A stretch of 64,000 nucleotides of DNA from Bradyrhizobium sp. SZCCT0231 (GCF_018130245.1 NZ_JAFCKP010000006.1:124001-188000), one strand, 5' to 3'. Counted from the first letter of the stretch, positions 1 to 9,620 are shown. Notes: generated by a model from the sequence alone, not told the origin. Program-made: numbers and translations.

Positions 1-11
1 ACCGCATCAAG

Positions 12-1847
12 GTGCGGATGAGCGCATTGCAGGCGGCGGCCCAGCATGCGCAGGAGCCCAGCCGGCCCGCGAACGACCTTGGCGTCGAAAGCCAGACTGC
101 AGGCATCGCTCCCGCCGGGATCGCGGCGCTGATCGGCGGCGCGCATCTGATCGGACAGGGCCGGCTCGCGGCCCCCGATCTTGCGAAGCTGATTGAGGAG
201 ATTGCGGACGATGCAGCGACCATGGTGCGAGCCGTCGGCGCCGGTGCGGCGAGCGAAGGCGAGAGGGCGCAGGCGCGGCTCGACGCGATCCGCGCAGCCG
301 GCCTGCTCGATGCCGCCGGCGAGATCGAGCTCTCCCGCATCGCGCGCCTGACCGGCGTTGCCGACGCAGGCGGCGACAGCCTGCATCGCCTCGTCATGGA
401 TCTGCACAAGCAGCTCAACAGGCTTGTGGCGAGCTGCTCGGAAGAGGCGCTCGACGGCGCCCATGTCTTCGGCCTGCACAGCGAGGACCGGCCGGCCGTC
501 GCGGCCTTCATGAAGGGCCTGAACGCGACGCGGGGTCTCAAGTTCAATCATCCGGGCCTCGACACCATGGCCACACGCGCCGGCGGCCGGCTGCTGATCC
601 AGAACGATATCGGCACCACGGACGCCCATGTCGTGGTGATCGCGGTGAAGAAGAACGCGGTCACCGTCACCTACACCGATGTGCATCTGGCCCGGGCGAA
701 GTTCTTCATCTCGCTGTTCGACGGGTTCGAGGCGACCTGGAGCGGGCTTGATCGTCACACCGCAGCAGGCCTCGGCGAGGGCAATTCCTTCTATCTCGTC
801 ACCGGGCAGTATCAGGTCGACCACGCCGCCGATCGCAACGAGTTCCTCGCGGCGCTCGGGGCCGCACTGGTTTTTCTGATCGACTGGAACAAGGCGCGCA
901 AGCTGCTCAGGACCTGGGTAGCCAAGGAGGACGCGGCACGCATCCTGGAATGGGCGGCGCGTCAACGGATCGGCCATCGCGGCTTCCTCGAGCTCGGCGG
1001 CAACGATCTGCTGGGCTCGGCCGTCCGGAACGCCGCCCCCACACGGATCGGCTTCGGCGAGCGGCTCGACCAGGCGCTCGGCCGCAACGCCGCAATCGAT
1101 TTTCTGAAGGCGTCTCTGCGCGCCGCCACCGAGGCACTGCTTGCGGGCCGCTCGGTCAGGACGGTGCGCGACCAGATCGAAGCCGATCTGATGCGGCACC
1201 TGGACCGCGTCGACGGCGCTCTGCTGGCAGCCGTGCTGCGTCAGATCGGCCTCGCCCACGATCTCGTCGCGGCCATCTCGCGCCATATCGCGGCGTTGCA
1301 GGCGGGTCAGCCCGCCGACAGCAAGCTGCTGACCCAACGCTGCGGCGTGATCGAGCAGAAGGCCGACCGCATCGCGCTCGTGAGCCGCAACGAGGTCGAC
1401 CGCCTCAATGCCCGCCCGCTGATCGGCCAGTTGATCGATCGCGCCGAGGAAGCGGTCGACGAGCTGGAGCAGGCCGCATTCATCGCATCGCTGATGCCGG
1501 AAAGGACCGATCCATCCCTGCTGGCATCGCTGGTCGAGCTTTGCGCAGTGGCAGAGACCGCGACCGAAGTGGCTGCGAGCGGTGTCGCCGCAGCGATCGA
1601 CGTGCCGGAAGGACGGCGTGCCGATTCAGAGGACGCGCTTTCCGCGGTGACCCGCCTGATCGACGCCGAACACGCCGCCGACAGCCGCGAACGCGCGACG
1701 ACCGCACTGGTCTTCTGCGGCGGCTTCGACGTCGCGACCTCGCTGTCGGTGATCGAGCTCGCACGCGCCGTCGAGCGCGCCACCGACCGCTTCGCCGCGT
1801 TCGGACATCTGCTCCGCCGCCACATCATGATCGATCTCGCAGCTTGA
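12..1847 (+). CDS. DUF47/PhoU-like domain protein, possibly 5'-truncated by the window
   Basis: The frame is open to the left window edge; the first possible start in view is a GTG at 12, followed closely by an ATG at 18, so the true N-terminus may lie outside. The 611-residue product is helical and soluble-looking. Its last ~200 residues contain the pattern 'EQKADRIALVSRNEVDRLNARPLI..LIDRAEEAVDELEQAA', which resembles PhoU/DUF47 phosphate-transport accessory proteins (two-helix bundle with acidic metal-binding repeats). The N-terminal ~400 residues match nothing I recognise. It ends 10 bp before the PPDK-like gene, so the two are almost certainly cotranscribed, which suggests a phosphate or phosphoryl-transfer theme. 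Function is inferred only. Confidence 0.7.
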   Translation: MRMSALQAAAQHAQEPSRPANDLGVESQTAGIAPAGIAALIGGAHLIGQGRLAAPDLAKLIEEIADDAATMVRAVGAGAASEGERAQARLDAIRAAGLLDAAGEIELSRIARLTGVADAGGDSLHRLVMDLHKQLNRLVASCSEEALDGAHVFGLHSEDRPAVAAFMKGLNATRGLKFNHPGLDTMATRAGGRLLIQNDIGTTDAHVVVIAVKKNAVTVTYTDVHLARAKFFISLFDGFEATWSGLDRHTAAGLGEGNSFYLVTGQYQVDHAADRNEFLAALGAALVFLIDWNKARKLLRTWVAKEDAARILEWAARQRIGHRGFLELGGNDLLGSAVRNAAPTRIGFGERLDQALGRNAAIDFLKASLRAATEALLAGRSVRTVRDQIEADLMRHLDRVDGALLAAVLRQIGLAHDLVAAISRHIAALQAGQPADSKLLTQRCGVIEQKADRIALVSRNEVDRLNARPLIGQLIDRAEEAVDELEQAAFIASLMPERTDPSLLASLVELCAVAETATEVAASGVAAAIDVPEGRRADSEDALSAVTRLIDAEHAADSRERATTALVFCGGFDVATSLSVIELARAVERATDRFAAFGHLLRRHIMIDLAA

Positions 1848-1857
1848 GGAAGTCACC

Positions 1858-3468
1858 ATGCATATCGTGCGTATCGACGCAGACGCCGCCGAATTGCGGC
1901 CCGCCGACGAGATCGGCGCCAAGGCCGCCAATCTCGCCCGCATCGCGGCGCTGGGCCTGCCGGTGCCGCCTGCCTTCGTGCTCCCGGTCAAGCTCTGCGC
2001 CGAAATCATCGCCGGCCATGCGCACGCCACGCGGCATCTGCGCGATGGCTTGAAGGAGGGAATCTCGTTCCTGGAGAGCGCCACCGGAAAGCGCTTCGGG
2101 GACCGGCGGCAGCCGCTGCTGGTCTCGGTTCGCTCGGGTGCGGCGCGATCGATGCCGGGCATGCTCGACACCGTTCTCAACGTCGGCTGCACGCTAGACG
2201 CCGTCCACGGCCTGATCCGTGCGACCGGCCGGCCGCGGCTCGCCTGGGATTGCCGGCGGCGCTTCCTGGAGAGCTTCGGCGAGACCGTGCTCGAGCTCGA
2301 CCAGGCCGCCTTTGCCGGATGCATCGCGGAGCTCGTCGCAGCCGAAGATGCCCGCAGTGACCGCGAGCTCGACAGCGAAGCGCTCGAGCGGCTCGCCAGC
2401 CGCGAGCAGGCGCTGATCGAGGATCGCGCCGATGGCCTGCTGGAGGACGCCTTCGCGCAGCTGGAGGCGGCGGCCCACGCGGTCTATCGCTCCTGGATGA
2501 GCGAGCGTGCGATGACTTATCGAAACCTCCAGCACCTCGAAGCGCTCGAGGGCACCGCCGTGACCGTGCAGGCGATGGTCTTCGGCAATGGCGGTCTTTC
2601 CTCCGGCGCGGGCGTGGCCTTCTCGCGCGATCCCTCGACGGGCGCGCCGCGCCCGATGATCGACCTCGTCCTCGATGCGCAGGGCGAAGACGTCGTTTCC
2701 GGACGACGCGCGCCCGATACGGCCGAGGCGATCGCCCGCGAGCTGCCGAAGCTCGAATCGGAGCTTGGCGATGTCCTGAGGCGACTCGAGCACGCGTTCG
2801 CCGATGTCCAGGACGTCGAGTTCACGGTCGAGAACGGCAGGCTCTGGATCCTCCAGACCCGGACGGCGAAGCGCACACCGCGGGCCGCCGCCAGGATCGC
2901 GATCGACCTCGTGCATGAAGGCCTGATCTCGAAAGACGAGGCATTGGGACGGATTGCGGAGATCGACCTCGCTTCGCTCGACGAAACCAGATTGGTTGCT
3001 CCGGGCACGCCCGCGACGACCGGCATCGGCGCCTCCGGCGGCATCGGGATCGGACGGGCGGCGTTCTCGTCCGAAAGCGCCCAGCGCCTCTCGGCGGCGG
3101 GCGAGCCGGTCATCCTGCTGCGTCCCGATACCAGCACCGCCGACGTTGCAGGCTTCGCGCTTGCCACCGGCATCGTCACGTCGGTCGGCGCGCGCACCTC
3201 GCATGCCGCCTTGGTGGCGCGGCAGATGGGCAAGCCCTGCGTGGTCGGCTGCCGTGAGTTGAAGATCGATCCTGCCGCGACGCGGGCTCAGCTCGGCAAT
3301 CTCGCACTTGCCGAAGGCGAATGGATTACGATCGAGGGCGACGCCGGAGAGCTCTATCTTGGACGCTGCGAGACGATCCGGACACGGCCCGAAGCCGAGC
3401 TTGCCGAGATCGCGGCCTGGCAGGCGCAATCCGGCCGACATGGCAGGCACGCCACCGCGCCTCAGTGA
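1858..3468 (+). CDS. Pyruvate phosphate dikinase-like protein lacking the PEP/pyruvate barrel
   Basis: 536 residues with clear PPDK motifs: 'SVRSGAARSMPGMLDTVLN' (about 90-108, nucleotide-binding ATP-grasp), 'GAGVAFSRDPSTG' (about 250-262), 'QDVEFTVENGRLWILQTR' (about 318-335), and a swivelling phospho-His domain with 'ARTSHAALVARQMGKPCVVG' in which H449 aligns with the catalytic His. A full PPDK has about 880 residues; the C-terminal TIM barrel that binds PEP/pyruvate is absent, and the reading frame ends cleanly after the His domain. It could therefore autophosphorylate from ATP but needs another acceptor or partner. The start ATG follows a 'gaggaa' ribosome-binding site. Its 3' end overlaps the convergent RMD1-family gene by 7 bp. 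Confidence 0.85.
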   Translation: MHIVRIDADAAELRPADEIGAKAANLARIAALGLPVPPAFVLPVKLCAEIIAGHAHATRHLRDGLKEGISFLESATGKRFGDRRQPLLVSVRSGAARSMPGMLDTVLNVGCTLDAVHGLIRATGRPRLAWDCRRRFLESFGETVLELDQAAFAGCIAELVAAEDARSDRELDSEALERLASREQALIEDRADGLLEDAFAQLEAAAHAVYRSWMSERAMTYRNLQHLEALEGTAVTVQAMVFGNGGLSSGAGVAFSRDPSTGAPRPMIDLVLDAQGEDVVSGRRAPDTAEAIARELPKLESELGDVLRRLEHAFADVQDVEFTVENGRLWILQTRTAKRTPRAAARIAIDLVHEGLISKDEALGRIAEIDLASLDETRLVAPGTPATTGIGASGGIGIGRAAFSSESAQRLSAAGEPVILLRPDTSTADVAGFALATGIVTSVGARTSHAALVARQMGKPCVVGCRELKIDPAATRAQLGNLALAEGEWITIEGDAGELYLGRCETIRTRPEAELAEIAAWQAQSGRHGRHATAPQ

Positions 3469-4301
3469 GTGCCCGTCAGGATCTGGAAACACCCGATCAC
3501 GACCTCGATCACGATGAGTACCACGACCGCAATCTCCAGGCGCAGCGAGCGCTGGGTATCGATGATGTCGGTCAGTGCATTGGCAGTCTCCGATACCGCG
3601 GTGAGCTTGCGCTCGAGCGTGTCGAGGCGCTCCTTCAACTCGTACTCGTCCTCGAGACGGGAATAGAGCCGATCGAGCTCGGGCTTCTCCCAGAGCACGT
3701 CGGGCTTCTCGGCGACCGCGACGCGGCCGGCGACGCGCTGCTGCACCAGCAGCGCATTGCCGATCAATTGCAGAATGCCCGTGCGCCGGCGCGGCGTACG
3801 ACCGTGCTCGGCGAGCTCCCGTGCAAACGGCTCGATGACATCGAACACCGCGGCGACGCGGCGCTCGTCACGCGCCAGCGACGTGCTCTTGGCGAGCGCA
3901 TCCGCAACCAGCAGCAGCCGGTCGTCGGAGAATTTGGCGAGGCAGATCGGCCCGCCCGGCTGGATCGTCTCGGCGGCTTCTTCGTTGCAGAGCTGCGCCT
4001 GCGCGATCTCCTCCTCGTACGGGCTGAGCTCTCCGGTCACACGCGACTTCAGGTTGTCGATCAGAACCTTCTCCTCGGACGGAAGCAGCCCGATCAGCAC
4101 GACGACGCCGTAGCGAAAGATCACGGCAAGGCCGGCATGGACGCGGAAGGCGGCCGGCGTCGAGGAGACCAGCGTGCCGATCTCCAGGCTAGAAGCATTG
4201 ATGCGGTCGCCCAGCATCAGCGCCCGGATCCGCAAGGTCGGCGCAGTCCCCTGCTTCGGCGACGCTGGCGCCGCGCCGACGGCGAGTTGATCGGCGTTCA
4301 T
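3462..4301 (-). CDS. RMD1/DUF155 family protein with C-terminal membrane anchor
   Basis: 279 residues. The central part ('FRYGVVVLIGLLPSEEKVLIDNLKSRV..') matches the RMD1 (DUF155) family, known from yeast Rmd1 and mitochondrial RMND1 and widespread in bacteria without a firm biochemical role. A predicted coiled segment (about 210-245, 'YELKERLDTLERKLTAVSETAN') precedes one transmembrane helix near residues 255-275, so the bulk should be cytoplasmic with a C-terminal anchor. It is convergent with the PPDK-like gene, with the stop regions overlapping by 7 bp and no terminator between them. Family assignment is fairly sure; function is not. Confidence 0.8.
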   Translation of the reverse strand: MNADQLAVGAAPASPKQGTAPTLRIRALMLGDRINASSLEIGTLVSSTPAAFRVHAGLAVIFRYGVVVLIGLLPSEEKVLIDNLKSRVTGELSPYEEEIAQAQLCNEEAAETIQPGGPICLAKFSDDRLLLVADALAKSTSLARDERRVAAVFDVIEPFARELAEHGRTPRRRTGILQLIGNALLVQQRVAGRVAVAEKPDVLWEKPELDRLYSRLEDEYELKERLDTLERKLTAVSETANALTDIIDTQRSLRLEIAVVVLIVIEVVIGCFQILTGTH

Positions 4302-4624
4302 GTGAGGCCTCTCCCGGGACCAAGATCACACATCTTCGTTCGACCCATGTTGCAAGCTGCATCCTCGTCTGAGAGGGACCGACTGCCCGTGCGCAGCGAA
4401 ATGTCCAAGAAGCTTCGAGTTAATACCGCCGGGATGAGCTTGTGCCGAAACATTCGGCAATATTTCCAGCCCGCACATGACACATTTGGCTGCGATGACT
4501 GGCTGCGGTTTACCATCGCATGCCGAAGCGCCGCCGGAAAGTTGCACTCGGCAACGCTACGGGTTTATGACAACATCATATAAAACTACGCTTCTCCCGA
4601 AGTGCAGACACTGAAGCCTCAATC
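4302..4624. other. Intergenic divergent promoter region, no gene seen
   Basis: The 323 bp between the divergently transcribed RMD1-family gene and the glycosyltransferase. It is visibly more AT-rich near 4560-4590. The short frames here lack a ribosome-binding site or family resemblance. It must hold promoters for both neighbours, but no operator palindrome stands out. Confidence 0.5.
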
Positions 4625-5200
4625 ATGCTGAGCGTCATCATTCCGACCGAAGGTGTCGAGCAGACGGCGGTCGCAACCCTCGCCGCGCTGGTCCCCGGCG
4701 CCGCCGCCGGCGTGATCCGGGAGGTGCTGCTGGTCGACGGCACTGGCAACGGCGTCATCGAGCGCGTTGCCGACGTCGCAGGCTGCCGTTTCATCGGGTT
4801 CGAGGGATCTTCGCAAGGCGCTGCGCTCGCCGCCGGCGCGCTTCAGGCCCGATCGCCATGGCTGATGTTCCTGCCTGCAGGCGCCGTGCTGGAGACCGGC
4901 TGGATCGAGGAAACCACCCAGTTCATCCAGGCCGTCGCCACCAGCGGCCGGGATCGTGCGGCGGTGTTCCGCTATGCGCGCTCGCCTTACGTAAATACCG
5001 CATTGCGCGACGTCCTCTGGGCCGTGGCGCGCAGGCTCGTCGGTCCGCTCGGCGATCAGGGGCTGTTGATCGCCCGCGATCATTACGACCGGCTCGGCGG
5101 CTACCCACCCCACGCCCGCCATTCAGAAGCGCGGCTGCTCCGGCGGCTCGGCCGGTCGTCCCGGACAATGCTGCGCAGCCGGATCGTCATGGTCGGCTGA
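4625..5200 (+). CDS. Small family-2-like glycosyltransferase
   Basis: 191 residues starting 'MLSVIIPTEG', the typical beta1 strand of GT-A family 2 glycosyltransferases, followed by 'IREVLLVDGTGNGVIE' (donor-binding strand) and 'ARSPWLMFLPAGAVLETGWIEE', which occupies the place of the DxD loop. The usual Asp-x-Asp of that loop is not evident ('LPAGAVL'), and the protein is shorter than most members (about 230-300), so catalysis is doubtful or divergent. The C-terminal half ('GPLGDQGLLIARDHYDRLGGYP') is a good match to the acceptor-side region of the same family. It is a single gene, with the MarR-GNAT gene following after an operator-like region. Confidence 0.75.
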   Translation: MLSVIIPTEGVEQTAVATLAALVPGAAAGVIREVLLVDGTGNGVIERVADVAGCRFIGFEGSSQGAALAAGALQARSPWLMFLPAGAVLETGWIEETTQFIQAVATSGRDRAAVFRYARSPYVNTALRDVLWAVARRLVGPLGDQGLLIARDHYDRLGGYPPHARHSEARLLRRLGRSSRTMLRSRIVMVG

Positions 5201-5208
5201 AGCGCCGA

Positions 5209-5252
5209 GATACTTGCCAACGTCAAACAACTAATTGACAATGGCAAGTATC
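5209..5252. promoter_or_regulatory. Tandem palindromic operator upstream of the MarR-GNAT gene
   Basis: An 11-bp perfect inverted repeat (GATACTTGCCA at 5209-5219, TGGCAAGTATC at 5242-5252) encloses two copies of the dyad TTGNCNNNGNCAA, at 5214-5226 and 5235-5247. The dyads are 21 bp apart, two helical turns. The element ends 11 bp before the ATG of the regulator and is likely its autoregulatory site. Confidence 0.7.
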
Positions 5253-5263
5253 GAGGTGATCCC

Positions 5264-6223
5264 ATGCTATCCAGATCTTCGCCATCAAGCCCTGTGGCCG
5301 AACAGGTCGCCGACGACCACATCGCAGCGGTCCGCGCCTTCAACCGCTTCTATACCCGCAAGCTCGGCGTGCTCGACCAGCACCTTGGCAAGAGCCCGTT
5401 TTCGCTCAGCGAGGCGCGCGTGCTCTATGAACTCGCGCATCGCGACGACCTTGCGGCAAAAGAGATCGGAAACGAGCTTGGTCTCGACCCCGGCTATCTC
5501 AGCCGCATCGTCCAGAGCTTCGACGAAAAGGGGCTGATCACGCGAAAGCCCCTGCCCGCGGATCGCAGGCAATACCAGCTCGGCCTCACCGCCAAGGGCC
5601 GCCAGGCTTTCGCCAAGCTGAACCTGAACTCGCAGAACGAGGTCGCCGCGATGCTGGCTCAGCTCTCGCCCGGCGATGCGACGCGGCTCACGCAGGCCAT
5701 GGCGACCATCGAGGCCGTGCTGGAGCAACGCCGATGCCGGCCCGCGGCTTTCATGCTGCGCAGTCATCGCGTGGGTGACATGGGCTGGGTCATCTCCCGG
5801 CAGGCCGCCGCCTATGCCGCGGAGTACAACTGGGATATCAGCTACGAGGCGCTGGTCGCCGATATCTGCGCGCAGTTCATCAGGAACTACGACGCCGCGC
5901 GCGAGCACTGCTGGATCGCGGAAGCGGGCGGCGAGCCGGTCGGCTCGATCTTTCTGGTCAAGGCCACCGACGAGATCGCCAAGCTGCGCCTGTTGCTGGT
6001 GGAGAAGAAAGCACGGGGGCTCGGCGTCGGCCGCGCGCTGGTCGAGCAATGCATCCAAGGCGCACGCGAGCGGGGCTACAGCAAGATGACGCTGTGGACG
6101 CAGAGCATCCTGGTTGCCGCGCGCGGCATCTATCAAAGCGCAGGTTTCAAGCTCGTGAAGGAAGAGAAGCACCACAGCTTCGGTGCCGACCTGGTCGGGG
6201 AGACGTGGGAGCTGGATCTCTGA
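5264..6223 (+). CDS. MarR-family regulator fused to GNAT acetyltransferase
   Basis: 319 residues. Residues about 15-150 form a winged-helix MarR domain ('LSEARVLYELAHRDDLAAKEIGNELGLDPGYLSRIVQSFDEKGLI' plus wing 'RKPLPADRRQYQLGLTAKGR'). Residues about 165-315 form a GNAT acetyltransferase with the acetyl-CoA loop 'LLLVEKKARGLGVGRALVEQCIQ' and 'ARGIYQSAGFKLVKEEKHHSFG'. This MarR-GNAT fusion is a known architecture, but the substrate is usually unknown. The start ATG has a 'cgaggtga' ribosome-binding site. The operator-like element immediately upstream suggests autoregulation. Confidence 0.9.
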   Translation: MLSRSSPSSPVAEQVADDHIAAVRAFNRFYTRKLGVLDQHLGKSPFSLSEARVLYELAHRDDLAAKEIGNELGLDPGYLSRIVQSFDEKGLITRKPLPADRRQYQLGLTAKGRQAFAKLNLNSQNEVAAMLAQLSPGDATRLTQAMATIEAVLEQRRCRPAAFMLRSHRVGDMGWVISRQAAAYAAEYNWDISYEALVADICAQFIRNYDAAREHCWIAEAGGEPVGSIFLVKATDEIAKLRLLLVEKKARGLGVGRALVEQCIQGARERGYSKMTLWTQSILVAARGIYQSAGFKLVKEEKHHSFGADLVGETWELDL

Positions 6224-6280
6224 TCTCGCTGCGGGCGCGATGCGAATGAATGTGCGAGGTATGTCTTCGCGAATCAGGAA

Positions 6281-6376
6281 TCGTAGGGTGGGCAAAGGCG
6301 CACTTGCGCCGTGCCCACCACCGATCCAACACCGCGACAGAAATGGTGGGCACGCTTCGCTTTGCCCACCCTACGA
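6281..6376. repeat. Nested palindromic intergenic element
   Basis: 17-bp perfect inverted repeat TCGTAGGGTGGGCAAAG (6281-6297) / its complement (6360-6376) enclosing a second 10-bp inverted repeat GTGCCCACCA (6311-6320) / TGGTGGGCAC (6344-6353). It can fold as one long cruciform and lies between the 3' ends of the MarR-GNAT gene and moaB. It resembles the GTAGGGTGGGCAAAG repeats seen in rhizobial genomes. Confidence 0.85.
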
Positions 6377-6408
6377 GACCGCAGATGCGATCGCGGCGAC
6401 ATCTGCGC

Positions 6409-6972
6409 TCACACCGTCGCGCCTTGCGCTTTCGGCCGGCGCAAATGCTCGTCCAGCCGTGGCATGATCTCGACGAAATTGCAGGGGCGCGTGCGGTAGT
6501 CGAGCTGGGCTGCGAGGATCCCGTCCCAGCCGTCGCGGCAGGCGCCGGGCGAACCCGGCAGGCAGAAGATGTAGGTCGCGCCGGCGACGCCGGCGGTGGC
6601 GCGGCTCTGGATCGTCGACGTCCCGATCTTGGCGTGGCTCAGCATGTGGAACGCGATCGAGAAACCGTCCATGCGCTTCTCGAACAGCGGCTCGATCGCC
6701 TCCGGCGTGACGTCGCGTCCCGTAAAGCCGGTGCCGCCGGTGGTGATGACGACGTCGATGCCGCTATCGGCAATCCAGCGGCGGATGACGGCGCGGATCG
6801 CCTCGATGTCATCGGTGACGATCTCGCGCGCGGCGAGATGATGGCCCGCAGCAGTGAGACGGTCGACCAGAGTCTGTCCGGACTTGTCATCCGCAAGCGC
6901 GCGCGTGTCGGACACGGTGAGCACCGCGATGTTGAGCGGGATGAACTGCTTTGTTTCGTCGATGGAGGCCAT
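6409..6972 (-). CDS. moaB: Molybdenum cofactor biosynthesis protein MoaB
   Basis: 187 residues of the MoaB/MogA fold: 'LNIAVLTVSDTRALADDKSGQTLVDRL' at the N-terminus, the molybdopterin-binding 'DVVITTGGTGFTGRDVTPEAIEPL' in the middle, and 'IFCLPGSPGACRDGWDGIL' near the end. These proteins act on molybdopterin (adenylylation or a related step) in the cytoplasm. The length is typical. It is a single gene transcribed toward the nested palindrome at 6281-6376. No other moa gene is in the window. Confidence 0.93.
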   Translation of the reverse strand: MASIDETKQFIPLNIAVLTVSDTRALADDKSGQTLVDRLTAAGHHLAAREIVTDDIEAIRAVIRRWIADSGIDVVITTGGTGFTGRDVTPEAIEPLFEKRMDGFSIAFHMLSHAKIGTSTIQSRATAGVAGATYIFCLPGSPGACRDGWDGILAAQLDYRTRPCNFVEIMPRLDEHLRRPKAQGATV

Positions 6973-6982
6973 GTTGCGTCTT

Positions 6983-7118
6983 TCGTGTCCCGGACAAGGT
7001 GCGGCGCATCAGCGCCGCGCCGCAGAGCCGGGACCCACTTTAGAGACTTGTGAGACCGGCATTGTGGGCCCCGGCTCCGCAGCGCACCGCTGAAGAAGCG
7101 CTGCACTGCGTCCGGGGC
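6983..7118. repeat. Degenerate CCCGGAC-type palindromic repeat
   Basis: Between moaB and the metallopeptidase the sequence shows 'gtcccggacaaggtgcggcgc', 'gagccgggaccca', 'gtgggccccggctc' and 'gcgtccggggcgcg': two imperfect inverted halves of the same kind as the clearer element at 15005-15166. Confidence 0.5.
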
Positions 7119-7130
7119 GCGAAGCCTTCG

Positions 7131-8072
7131 CTACAACGCTCCCGCGCCGAACGTGTTGCAAGCCTGGACCGTGCCCTGCTTGTAGCCGGTCATGAACCAC
7201 TGCTTGCGCTGCGCCGCCGAGCCGTGGGTGAAGGAGTCCGGCACGACGCGCCCCGTGGCCTGGCGCTGCAGCGTGTCGTCGCCGATGGCGCTCGCCGTGG
7301 TCAGCGCGGCGTCGATGTCGCCGGGCTCGAGGAAGTTCGGCCGCTTCTTCGCCTCGCGATTGACCCAGACGCCGGAGAGACAATCCGCCTGCAACTCGAC
7401 CTTCACCTGAAGCGCGTTCGCCTCGGCCTTCGAGCCGACCTGTTGCTGCAGCCGCGTGACGCGCGGAATGATGCCGAGCAGGTTCTGGATGTGATGGCCG
7501 GCTTCATGCGCAATGATGTAGGCGGTGGTGAAATTGCACGCCGACTTGCCGGAGCAGCCGCGAAAGCGCGTCTCGACCTCGCGGAAGAAGGCGGTGTCGA
7601 GAAAGATGGTCCGGTCAGGCGGACAATAGAACGGCCCCATGGCCGACTGCGCCATGCCGCAGCGTCCGCCATTGGTGGCATTGCGGAACAGCACGATCTT
7701 GGGACCGGTATAGGTCTGGCCATTGGCCTGGAAGATCTCGCTCCAGCGATCGTCGATCTCGCCGAGGATGCCGGAGATCATGCTGCCCATCTCGTCGGTC
7801 GGCGCGCCGCGCTTGCCCGAGGACGCCTGGCGATCGGTCTGGTAGGTCGGTGCATGACCGCCTCCGGTGAGGATCTCGGCGCCGCCGATCAGGATGCGCG
7901 GATCGATACCAAAGGCGTAGCCGACCAGGCCGAGTATGATGATGGTGCCGATGCCGAGCCCGCCGCCGCCCATCGGCAGGCCGAACCCGCCTCCTCCTCC
8001 GCCGCCCAAGCCACCACCTTCATCGCGACGATCCTCGATGTCGTCGCTGCGGCGGAAGTCATCGTAACGCAT
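7131..8072 (-). CDS. Neutral zinc metallopeptidase, YpfJ family
   Basis: 313 residues: a charged N-terminus, a Gly-rich linker (about 19-41), one transmembrane helix (about 41-55), then the peptidase domain with 'TAYIIAHEAGHHIQ', an HExxH site at 189-193. Downstream 'ELQADCLSGVW' supplies the third metal-ligand region, and the family motif 'GPFYCPPDRTIFLDT' is present. This is the YpfJ/zinc_peptidase family, membrane-anchored with the catalytic domain probably periplasmic; its substrates are unknown. Length is normal for the family (about 290-310). Confidence 0.92.
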   Translation of the reverse strand: MRYDDFRRSDDIEDRRDEGGGLGGGGGGGFGLPMGGGGLGIGTIIILGLVGYAFGIDPRILIGGAEILTGGGHAPTYQTDRQASSGKRGAPTDEMGSMISGILGEIDDRWSEIFQANGQTYTGPKIVLFRNATNGGRCGMAQSAMGPFYCPPDRTIFLDTAFFREVETRFRGCSGKSACNFTTAYIIAHEAGHHIQNLLGIIPRVTRLQQQVGSKAEANALQVKVELQADCLSGVWVNREAKKRPNFLEPGDIDAALTTASAIGDDTLQRQATGRVVPDSFTHGSAAQRKQWFMTGYKQGTVQACNTFGAGAL

Positions 8073-8218
8073 GGCGGCCTTCCCTTGGGGATCCCTGATT
8101 CAGTTTCGACGGCGCACCATAGTGCGAAAGCTCAACGCGCCACACACGTAAAATTTCCGTTGCGTTTATCAATATCGTGGCCGGCAAAAATTGCCTAGTG
8201 CGACAGCATGTCGATGCC

Positions 8219-8255
8219 AGCAATTTTTTCCGAGGGCCGAGCAATTTTTTCCGAG
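8219..8255. repeat. Two tandem copies of a 16-bp T-tract repeat
   Basis: AGCAATTTTTTCCGAG occurs exactly at 8219-8234 and 8240-8255, a 21-bp period that places the six-T tracts on the same helix face. A third, looser relative ('agaaatttgcag') follows. It may bend DNA or bind a protein upstream of ccrM. Confidence 0.75.
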
Positions 8256-8392
8256 AGAAATTTGCAGCCTTTTTGCAGCCATGATTGCTGCCACGAGCCG
8301 AGCAAACGCGAAATACACTGCAAAACACGGCGAATGCGCACAACAACGTTCGCACAACCGGCAAGGCGAGGGCTGCTCACGAAAGCGGCGGG

Positions 8393-8408
8393 TTAAGTCG
8401 TTTTTTAC
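8393..8408 (+). promoter_or_regulatory. Candidate CtrA-binding site for ccrM
   Basis: TTAA-N7-TTTAC (TTAAGTCGTTTTTTAC) compares with the alphaproteobacterial CtrA consensus TTAA-N7-TTAAC, one mismatch. It lies about 80 bp before the ccrM start. CtrA control of ccrM is established in Caulobacter; this site is an inference from sequence. Confidence 0.5.
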
Positions 8409-8470
8409 TTTGCCGCTTCAATGTAACGGCCAGTCGGTTGTTTGGTCCCGCGTCGCCGACAGCGTCGCCT

Positions 8471-9620
<1,150 letters not shown>

